5,179 nt of DNA, from the NCBI GenBank assembly GCA_030146725.1, contig JASLBJ010000282.1:1-5179 (forward strand). The letters are read 5' to 3'. The position numbers and the translations under genes are program-made. A model generated the notes under the pieces. That model was given only the letters and a program-made list of their open reading frames with translations. It searched no databases and had not been told where the DNA came from. Shown here one piece after another: positions 1 through 4,277 of this stretch. Positions within the stretch are counted from its first letter, which is position 1, and each line of letters starts with the position of its first letter. The DNA is from Sphingomicrobium sp. (GTDB lineage: Bacteria; Pseudomonadota; Alphaproteobacteria; Sphingomonadales; Sphingomonadaceae).

Positions 1-288
1 GCGCACCATGTCGTAAGGCGCGACGGTCGAGGCGATCTCGCCCGCGCGAAGCGTCATGCGGCGGCCGTATTCGCCGCGTCTGACGCCCTCGATCTTGGTC
101 GAGACTCCAAGCTGGTTGAGCAGATGTCCGAACGTGTCGACATCGGCGAGCCGCGGCAGGTTGCCGAGCGTCAGTTTCTCGTCCGTCAGAAGCGCGCACG
201 GAAGCAGGGTCAGAGCCGCGTTCTTGGCGCCCGAGATCGGTATTTTGCCTTCAAGGCGCTTGCCGCCCTGGATCCAGATGCTGTCCAT
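1..288 (-). CDS. murA: UDP-N-acetylglucosamine 1-carboxyvinyltransferase, N-terminal 96 codons (3' end outside window)
   Basis: MurA transfers enolpyruvate from phosphoenolpyruvate to UDP-GlcNAc, the first committed cytoplasmic step of peptidoglycan synthesis. The visible part begins [20 protein letters not shown] and continues [15 protein letters not shown]. Lys22 and Asn23 of this SGAKNAAL motif fall at the same residue numbers as the active-site pair in E. coli MurA. The fragment ends in YDMVR at the window edge, so the catalytic cysteine loop (Cys115 in E. coli, often Asp in some lineages) cannot be inspected. The start is fixed: an in-frame TAA lies three codons upstream (298-300) of the ATG at 288 and no alternative start lies between. 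No Shine-Dalgarno-like purine run precedes the ATG, which is unusual for such a gene. It lies 181 bp downstream of clpS on the same strand, so it may have its own promoter or be read from clpS. The family assignment is very secure. Confidence 0.95.
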   Translation of the reverse strand, partial: MDSIWIQGGKRLEGKIPISGAKNAALTLLPCALLTDEKLTLGNLPRLADVDTFGHLLNQLGVSTKIEGVRRGEYGRRMTLRAGEIASTVAPYDMVR

Positions 289-469
289 CGATGCGGTTTA
301 GCGAGAGTATTTGCGCTGTAAATGGTCCGACGGTCGAGCGGGGCGGCGCGTCCTGTCCGCCCCGCGTTTCGCGCGCAGGCGGCAGGCCTGACGGAGGGGT
401 TACGGTTGGGCAGGAGGAGCCTGTTCACCGGCCGCGCGCCAACCCCGGCGAGGACAAGAGTGCCTCGGC
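289..469. other. clpS-murA intergenic region with a GC-rich hairpin
   Basis: No convincing gene lies here; the short reading frames crossing it have no recognisable protein features. It contains a perfect 9-bp inverted repeat, GCGGGGCGG at 338-346 and CCGCCCCGC at 357-365, with a 10-nt loop. No T-tract follows on the minus strand, so it is not a classical Rho-independent terminator for clpS. Smaller palindromes occur at 383-390 (CAGGCCTG) and 411-423 (CAGG/CCTG arms). A weak promoter-like pair on the minus strand (TTTACA at 317-322, TAAACC at 295-300, 16-bp spacer) would start transcription almost at the murA ATG; this is only suggestive. Confidence 0.5.
338..365. repeat. 9-bp perfect inverted repeat (hairpin) between clpS and murA
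   Basis: The arms are GCGGGGCGG (338-346) and CCGCCCCGC (357-365), giving a very stable all-G/C stem with a 10-nt loop. On the minus strand it lies about 105 nt past the clpS stop and about 50 nt before the murA start. It could be a transcript-stabilising hairpin, a U-less attenuator or part of the murA 5' leader. The sequence alone does not distinguish these. Confidence 0.6.
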
Positions 470-862
470 CTACGCCTTTTCCAGCGTGCATTGCAGCGGG
501 TGCTGGTTCTCGCGCGCGAAGTCGGTCACCTGGGCAACCTTGGTCTCGGCAACCTCGTAGGTGAACACGCCGCAAACGGCGACGCCCTGCTGGTGGACCT
601 GGAGCATGACTCGAGTCGCATCCTCGATGCCCATCGAGAAGAAGCGCTGCAGGATGAGGACGACGAACTCCATCGGTGTGTAGTCGTCGTTGAGCATCAG
701 CACCTTGTAGTTCGACGGCTTCTTGGTCTTGGGCCGGGTGCGGGTCGCGATCCCGGTCTGGCCGTCGCCTCCGCCCGGCCCGCCATCGTCCAGCCCGCCA
801 TCGTCGACCCCGCCGCCGTCCTGACCGGGCTTGTTGGCCATCGATGTGAAGTCGTTGCTCAT
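470..862 (-). CDS. clpS: ClpS, N-degron adaptor of the ClpAP protease, with an extended Gly/Asp-rich N-terminus
   Basis: ClpS binds N-terminal degrons and hands the substrates to the ClpA unfoldase in the cytoplasm. The protein has 130 residues. Its core (about 50-130) is a near-textbook ClpS fold: [17 protein letters not shown] at 52-68, HQQG at 90-93, CGVFT at 97-101, EVAETK at 103-108 and the ending [10 protein letters not shown]. The pocket residues Asn58, Asp59, Asp60, Thr62, Met64 and His90 align with E. coli Asn34, Asp35, Asp36, Thr38, Met40 and His66, a constant offset of 24. The N-terminal extension is therefore 24 residues longer than in E. coli and contains three DNA-encoded pentapeptide repeats. 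I chose the ATG at 862 (MSNDFTS), preceded by AGGG at suitable spacing. The reading frame is open upstream to 922, and the ATG at 841 is an alternative without a ribosome site. No clpA lies next to it here. Confidence 0.96.
   Translation of the reverse strand: MSNDFTSMANKPGQDGGGVDDGGLDDGGPGGGDGQTGIATRTRPKTKKPSNYKVLMLNDDYTPMEFVVLILQRFFSMGIEDATRVMLQVHQQGVAVCGVFTYEVAETKVAQVTDFARENQHPLQCTLEKA
779..823 (-). repeat. three tandem 15-bp repeats inside clpS
   Basis: Plus-strand units are CCCGCCATCGTCCAG (779-793), CCCGCCATCGTCGAC (794-808) and CCCGCCGCCGTCCTG (809-823). On the coding strand they read [15 protein letters not shown] (ClpS residues 14-28), followed by PGGG. The first two units match at 12 of the first 12 positions; the third differs by two there. 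This is an in-frame minisatellite that builds a flexible acidic linker, so its length could vary between strains without breaking the frame. Confidence 0.85.
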
Positions 863-924
863 TGCAGCCCTGAATATGGCAAGCGACGGACCACCCGCAA
901 CCCACTGCCGGCGCCAGGCCACGC

Positions 925-958
925 AAAAAAGCGGCCGCCCCGTGAGGAGCGGCCGCTT
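925..958 (-). terminator. Rho-independent terminator of the phasin gene
   Basis: A perfect 10-bp inverted repeat (AAGCGGCCGC at 929-938, GCGGCCGCTT at 949-958) encloses a 10-nt loop. On the minus strand the stem is followed directly by a run of six T (A925-A930 on the plus strand, the last two shared with the stem). It lies 27 nt beyond the phasin stop codon, exactly where a terminator for that gene should be. It separates the phasin transcript from clpS, which begins about 60 nt further on. Confidence 0.92.
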
Positions 959-984
959 GATGCTAGCTGACAGGAGAGAGGGTG

Positions 985-1761
985 TCAGGCAGTGAAGCTG
1001 TTGATGCGCTGGACGTTGGCCGATGCGCGGTTCGACAGCGGCTGGAACGCCTCACCGGCGAGCTTGACCATCGACTCGGTCAGGCGCGACGTCTCGGCAA
1101 CCATGCGGTCGAACGAGCTGCGGGCGAACTCGCTCTGGAGCTGGACGAACTCGGTCGGCGACTTGGCTTCGGCGAGCGTGCGGATTGCGTCCGCGGTCTG
1201 CTCGACGCCCTGGCGGCCGCGAGCAACCACGTCCTGGCCGATCGAGCGCGCGCCTTCGCTGGCGAGACGGCCGGCTTCGACGATTGCCTCGACGTTCGAG
1301 CGCGTGATGTCGGCCATGTCTTCAGCGGCCTTCTGGCTGCGGCGGACGACGTCCTGGCTGCGCTCACCGGCACCGGCGAACAGGTTCTGGCCAGCGCCAG
1401 CGAACATGTTCTGGAACGGCGCGAAGCCCGCGCCGTTGAGGCCGGCGAAGCCGTTGTTGTCGGTGAAGTTCACGTTCTCGGTCCTTTTTGCGCGAGCGGC
1501 CGGAGCGGCCTTGCTCGAGGTTGCGGGGTTCGGGGTTGCGGTGCGGGCGCGGCGAGCGGCCTTGGGCGCGCGGGTGGTGCGCTTGGCAGTCGCGTCGCGC
1601 TTGGCCTCACGGCGGCTGCGGGCGGCCGCGGCGCGCTCGGCCTTGGCGGTTGCAGTGGCGGTGTCGCGAGCGACCTTGACCGCCGTGTCGGCAACTGCTG
1701 CTGCAACCCGGGCGGGAGCATTGGCTGCGGTCTGGGCGTCGTTCTTGTTGTCGTCGGCCAT
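985..1761 (-). CDS. Phasin family protein with a basic, Ala-rich N-terminal region
   Basis: Phasins coat polyhydroxyalkanoate (PHA) granules and control their number and size. The 258-residue product has three parts. Residues 1-39 are Ala/Val/Thr-rich and probably helical. Residues 40-93 are a low-complexity basic stretch with about 18 Lys/Arg and only three acidic residues. Residues about 113-258 are the phasin domain, starting [20 protein letters not shown] and continuing as a helix-forming segment containing [30 protein letters not shown] and a closing [13 protein letters not shown], all typical of the Phasin_2 type. The ATG at 1761 is preferred because GAAGGA (1771-1776 on the plus strand, complement) sits 9 nt upstream; an in-frame ATG at 1806 has no such site. 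A promoter, operator-like motifs and a strong terminator frame it as a single-gene unit. The basic region resembles the histone H1-like part of PhaF-type phasins, though placed at the N-terminus; DNA binding is inference. Confidence 0.9.
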   Translation of the reverse strand: MADDNKNDAQTAANAPARVAAAVADTAVKVARDTATATAKAERAAAARSRREAKRDATAKRTTRAPKAARRARTATPNPATSSKAAPAARAKRTENVNFTDNNGFAGLNGAGFAPFQNMFAGAGQNLFAGAGERSQDVVRRSQKAAEDMADITRSNVEAIVEAGRLASEGARSIGQDVVARGRQGVEQTADAIRTLAEAKSPTEFVQLQSEFARSSFDRMVAETSRLTESMVKLAGEAFQPLSNRASANVQRINSFTA

Positions 1762-1825
1762 GGTGAATATTCCTTCGGGTGCGTGTTTGCGGGTGATGTG
1801 GTCCATTGGCTGGACGCTTCTCTAT

Positions 1826-1839
1826 GCTGCAGTGCACAA
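1826..1839 (-). promoter_or_regulatory. Operator-like motif, left copy (overlaps phasin -10 and start site)
   Basis: The minus strand reads TTGTGCACTGCAGC, which contains the palindromic core TGC-ACT-GCA (also TGCA-C-TGCA). It covers part of the -10 box and the predicted start site, the classical place for a repressor. TGC/GCA palindromes of this kind are described as targets of the PHA regulator PhaR in alphaproteobacteria such as Rhodobacter and Paracoccus. PhaR releases DNA when it binds PHA, coupling phasin synthesis to polymer accumulation. The assignment to PhaR here is inference. Confidence 0.55.
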
Positions 1840-1864
1840 TAAGCCAGTTGCGCTACCATTTCAA
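1836..1864 (-). promoter_or_regulatory. Predicted sigma70-type promoter of the phasin gene
   Basis: On the minus strand, TTGAAA (1859-1864, five of six matches to TTGACA) is followed by a 17-bp spacer and TATTGT (1836-1841, four of six matches to TATAAT). Transcription would start near 1829, giving a leader of about 68 nt before the ATG at 1761. The -10 box overlaps the left copy of the operator-like motif. This is the best promoter match I found in the window. Confidence 0.65.
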
Positions 1865-1870
1865 GTGTTT

Positions 1871-1884
1871 TTGTGCGCTGCACC
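1871..1884 (+). promoter_or_regulatory. Operator-like motif, right copy (inverted, 45 bp away)
   Basis: The plus strand reads TTGTGCGCTGCACC, matching the left copy at 12 of 14 positions but in opposite orientation; its core is TGC-GCT-GCA. The centres are 45 bp apart, and this copy lies just upstream of the phasin -35 box and 45 nt before the gmk ATG. It could be a second site for the same repressor (looping or cooperative binding) or could link gmk to the same regulator. Confidence 0.5.
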
Positions 1885-1929
1885 ATCGGCGACTTGACGC
1901 TGCCCCGACGGTCACCGCAAAGGTGCGGC

Positions 1930-2577
1930 ATGAGCCTCGACAACGACCCGCCGCAACGTCGCCGCCGCGGCCTGCTGATCGTCCTTTCGTCGCCATCCGG
2001 CGCGGGCAAGTCGACGGTGTCGCGGCTGCTCCTCGATGCTGATCCCGGCGTCACCTTGTCGGTCTCCGCAACCACTCGTCCCAAGCGTCCGGGAGAGGTC
2101 GACGACGTCGACTATCATTTCGTCGACGACGCCGAGTTCGACCGGCTGATCGAGGCCGGCGAGTTCGCCGAATGGGCGCCGGTCTTCCAGGGCCGCTACG
2201 GAACGCCGAAGGGGCCGGTCAAAGCCGCGCTCAAGGACGGCCGCGACATCTTGTTCGACATCGACTGGCAGGGCACGCAGCAGCTCGAAGCGGCCATGGG
2301 CGAGGATCTGGTGACGATCTTCATCCTGCCGCCGTCGATGGCCGAGCTCGAGCGCCGGCTACGCTCGCGCGGCACCGACAGCGATGCGGTCATCGCCAGC
2401 CGAATGGCGCGCGCCGAGGCCGAGATCAGCCACTGGCCCGAATATGATTATGTGCTGATCAACACCGACGTCGAGCAGTGCCTTGCGCAGGTGCAGGCGA
2501 TCGTCGCGGCCGAGCGGCTGAGGCGCACGCGCCAGCTCGGGCTGGTCACGTTCGTGCGGGAGTTGGTTTCGGGTTAG
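1930..2577 (+). CDS. gmk: Guanylate kinase
   Basis: Gmk phosphorylates GMP (and dGMP) to GDP with ATP in the cytoplasm, an essential step of purine nucleotide salvage and synthesis. The 215-residue product has the normal family length. The Walker A loop SSPSGAGKST is at 20-29. The GMP-binding segment SATTRPKRPGEVDDVDYHF is at 46-64 (Arg50, Arg53), followed by EW at 81-82 and RYGTP at 89-93, which carry the Glu and Tyr that contact the guanine/phosphate. DIDWQG is at 110-115 and the lid motif RLRSRGTDS at 143-151 with Arg158. The ATG at 1930 is chosen because AAAGG (1919-1923) lies 6 nt upstream; an in-frame GTG at 1873 would add 19 residues with no family counterpart and would fall inside the operator-like motif. 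It is divergent from the phasin gene and convergent with ATP12. No clear -10/-35 pair of its own was found. Confidence 0.97.
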   Translation: MSLDNDPPQRRRRGLLIVLSSPSGAGKSTVSRLLLDADPGVTLSVSATTRPKRPGEVDDVDYHFVDDAEFDRLIEAGEFAEWAPVFQGRYGTPKGPVKAALKDGRDILFDIDWQGTQQLEAAMGEDLVTIFILPPSMAELERRLRSRGTDSDAVIASRMARAEAEISHWPEYDYVLINTDVEQCLAQVQAIVAAERLRRTRQLGLVTFVRELVSG

Positions 2578-2690
2578 AGGCGGGCGGGGTCACGAGGGCG
2601 GCCCCGTGACGTCGATCCGGTCCTGGCGCGCCGGTCGGCCGGCCTGCGCCGGCTCTTCGCATAACCGGCGCTCGCTGCGCTCCGCTTTGG
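2578..2690. repeat. Convergent gmk/ATP12 gap filled with nested inverted repeats, possibly REP-like
   Basis: The 113-bp gap between the gmk and ATP12 stop codons is almost all self-complementary. GTCACG (2589-2594) pairs with CGTGAC (2605-2610) around an inner GGG/CCC, a hairpin 11 nt past the gmk stop that could help end transcripts from either side. GCGCCGG (2646-2652) pairs with CCGGCGC (2665-2671) around a 12-nt loop, and GGCGCG...GCGCC and GGCCGGCC palindromes lie between. GCTCGCTGCGCTCCGC (2670-2685) is a low-complexity stretch of a kind common in intergenic repeats of GC-rich proteobacteria. No T-tract follows either hairpin. That it is a dispersed repeat is inference. Confidence 0.5.
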
Positions 2691-3389
2691 TTAGGCTTGG
2701 CGGCTTAGGCTTAGAAAACTTGCGGCCGCCAGGAACTCGCGGCGGCGGTTGGCAAGCACCAGCTCGGCTTCGGCGTCACTGCCCCATTGCTCGAGCTGCC
2801 AGCGCTCGTCGAGGCTGACGACGTCCCACGCAGCGTCGGCGGTCATCGCGGTTTCGACGACCGCCAGCGCAGCCAGCAACGATCCTCCGATCGTCACCAG
2901 CGGCGACAGTGCGGCGAGGTGGAAGTCGCCGAGCACGTCGACCGCATGGGCCAGCCGGCGCACCGTTGCGGCCGGCTGGGCGACGTGGAGGATGCCGGTC
3001 GTGACGACGAAGTCGACATCGAAGCGCCGCCGTGCCCAGACCAGCACCGGGTCCCACTCGCGCGCCTGGCGCTCAACCAGTGCACGCGGCGCCTCGGCGC
3101 GGTAGCAGACGAGGTCGGCTTCGCCGTATCTGGCGAGCGTCGCGGCGAAGGTCGCGCGGTCGGCACCAGCATGGTCGATCGCGGCATTGGCAAGCCCGGT
3201 CAGCGGCATCAGGCGCGGGTCGATCGTCTCGCCGACGTCTGCCCATTCAATCGCAACCGCGCGCACCAGCGGCTCGGTCGGAAGCAGCAGCTGCGCGCGT
3301 GCCGGGGTGCGCACCGGGCGGCCGTCGAGCGACACGCTCCAGCCATTCTCCTCGCGCGTCGCTTCGACGATGGTCCAGAAGCGTTTCAC
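2691..3389 (-). CDS. ATP12 family F1-ATPase assembly chaperone
   Basis: ATP12 proteins bind the free F1 alpha subunit and assist its assembly with beta in the ATP synthase; the role is established in mitochondria, and alphaproteobacteria carry homologues. The 232-residue product shows the family pattern: DGRPVRTPAR (22-31), LLLPT (34-38), AVAIEW (44-49), IDPRLMPLTGLANAAID (56-72), RYGEADLVCYRAEAP (87-101), QAREWDPVLVW (108-118) and near the end WQLEQWGSDAEA (197-208), which includes the conserved Glu200 region. The start is the GTG at 3389: its GTGA overlaps the TGA of the upstream small gene, and GAGGA lies 6 nt before it inside that gene. The frame is open further upstream (to 3488) but that part is the shadow of the neighbour. 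It is the last gene of the four-gene unit. Residues 226-232 (LSLSRQA) are encoded by a TTAGGCTT direct repeat (2691-2698 and 2705-2712). Confidence 0.93.
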   Translation of the reverse strand: MKRFWTIVEATREENGWSVSLDGRPVRTPARAQLLLPTEPLVRAVAIEWADVGETIDPRLMPLTGLANAAIDHAGADRATFAATLARYGEADLVCYRAEAPRALVERQAREWDPVLVWARRRFDVDFVVTTGILHVAQPAATVRRLAHAVDVLGDFHLAALSPLVTIGGSLLAALAVVETAMTADAAWDVVSLDERWQLEQWGSDAEAELVLANRRREFLAAASFLSLSRQA

Positions 3390-3610
3390 TTGCCGTCCTC
3401 GCGCTCCCATGCGCGCTTGAGCAGGCGCGGCGCGACCACCGCATCGATCGCGCCGAGCACCGCAACGATCCCGCCGAGCACGGGCCACCCCCCCTCGCGC
3501 AGCAGGTCAGAAAAGGCGATTGCGGCGCCGAGGAAGAACAGCGCCAGGCCAGCCAGCCGGACCAGTGCAAATAGATGAAAGCGGCGCTTCCACAGCGCGT
3601 CGTCAACCAC
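3386..3610 (-). CDS. Small two-helix membrane protein of unknown function, coupled to ATP12
   Basis: I do not recognise this 74-residue protein as a named family. It has a basic N-terminal segment (WKRRFH, 7-12), a first hydrophobic stretch at about 13-33, a short polar turn (SDLLREGGWP, 34-43), a second hydrophobic stretch at about 43-61 and a charged end (RLLKRAWEREDGK). The positive charges at both ends predict a helical hairpin with both termini in the cytoplasm. The start is the GTG at 3610, with GGAG 7 nt upstream. It overlaps the end of the HAD gene by 8 nt, and its stop overlaps the ATP12 start by 4 nt. Translation is thus linked on both sides, and strand, frame and boundaries all support a real gene. 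The turn is encoded by a run of seven G (C3488-C3494 on the plus strand). A role in ATP synthase assembly at the membrane is possible from context only. Confidence 0.8.
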   Translation of the reverse strand: MVDDALWKRRFHLFALVRLAGLALFFLGAAIAFSDLLREGGWPVLGGIVAVLGAIDAVVAPRLLKRAWEREDGK

Positions 3611-4277
3611 GGTGGGGCTCCATCAGCCGCGGCAGCAGCGCGAGTACGTCCAGCGGCGCGTCGGCCACGCCGTGCGCGCCTGCCGCGAGCAGCTCGTCAG
3701 CCGGGTGATAGCCCCACGCCGCGCCGATCGCAGTCGTCCCCGCCGAGCGCGCCATGTGCATGTCGAAGCTGGTGTCGCCCACGACGAACGTGGTCTCGGG
3801 CGCGGCACCCGCGTCGGCCATCGCCTGCACGACCATCGCCGGATCGGGCTTGGACGGGTGGCGATCGGCGGTCTGCAACGACACGAACCGCGCGTGCAGT
3901 CCGTGCCCGGCAAGGCAGTGGCCGAGCCCGCGGTCCGACTTGCCGGTGGCAACCGCCAGCTGCCAGCCGGCGGCCTCGAGCGCATCCAGCAGCTCGGGAA
4001 CGCCGTCGAATAGCGGCTCCTCGATCCCGCCGGCGTCGCGCAGCCCGGCGAAGTTTGTCTTGTAGTCCGCGACCAGCCGCTCGAGCTCGTCTCGCGTTGC
4101 CGTCGGCGCAAGCTGTCCAAGCGCCTCCGACAGGCTGAGCCCGATCACGCGCCGGCATTCCTGCTGCGGCGGGATTTGGCGGCCGTGCTGGGCAAGTGTC
4201 ATCGACACCACGGCCAGGATCGACGCGCCGCTATCGACCAATGTCCCGTCGCAGTCGAACACCGCGAGCCTGATCAC
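3603..4277 (-). CDS. HAD superfamily hydrolase, phosphoglycolate phosphatase/beta-phosphoglucomutase-like
   Basis: This is a soluble phosphatase of the haloacid dehalogenase superfamily. All four motifs are present in the 224-residue product: motif I FDCDGTLVDS (7-16; nucleophile Asp8, acid/base Asp10), motif II VATGKS (109-114; Thr111), motif III Lys143 in SKPDP, and motif IV GDTSFDMHMARSAG (167-180; Asp168 and Asp172 for Mg2+). A helical C1 cap lies between motifs I and II (about 17-90). This arrangement is that of Gph/PGM-like enzymes; the actual substrate (2-phosphoglycolate, a nucleotide or a sugar phosphate) cannot be told, so no symbol is given. The start is the GTG at 4277, since VIRLAVFDCDG is the normal family beginning and its GTGA overlaps the TGA of the pseudouridine synthase. 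The frame runs open to 4730, which is a shadow of that gene. The ribosome site is poor, in keeping with coupled translation. Confidence 0.92.
   Translation of the reverse strand: MIRLAVFDCDGTLVDSGASILAVVSMTLAQHGRQIPPQQECRRVIGLSLSEALGQLAPTATRDELERLVADYKTNFAGLRDAGGIEEPLFDGVPELLDALEAAGWQLAVATGKSDRGLGHCLAGHGLHARFVSLQTADRHPSKPDPAMVVQAMADAGAAPETTFVVGDTSFDMHMARSAGTTAIGAAWGYHPADELLAAGAHGVADAPLDVLALLPRLMEPHRG

Noticed and set aside
863..900. Possible clpS promoter (TTGCGG at 895-900, CATATT at 873-878, minus strand)
   Set aside because: Weak matches, and the start would fall about 4 nt before the clpS ATG and on top of its AGGG, so it is not convincing.
491..970. Plus-strand frame of 159 codons opposite clpS
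   Set aside because: Antisense to an unmistakable ClpS and running through the phasin terminator; no recognisable protein features.
1762..1806. Upstream in-frame ATG at 1806 as the phasin start
   Set aside because: No ribosome site precedes it, whereas GAAGGA is well placed before the ATG at 1761 and the extra 15 residues have no family support.
982..1897. Two long plus-strand reading frames (about 286 and 301 codons) opposite the phasin gene
   Set aside because: They are antisense shadows in GC-rich DNA: composition is low-complexity, no family motifs appear, and the minus-strand phasin has a ribosome site, promoter and terminator.
1894..1922. TTGACG at 1894-1899 as a -35 box for gmk
   Set aside because: No acceptable -10 box occurs at the right distance; the region at 1917-1922 reads GCAAAG.
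2787..3578. Plus-strand frame of 263 codons opposite ATP12 and the small membrane protein
   Set aside because: The minus-strand ATP12 carries full family motifs; the plus frame shows only the mirrored codon bias.
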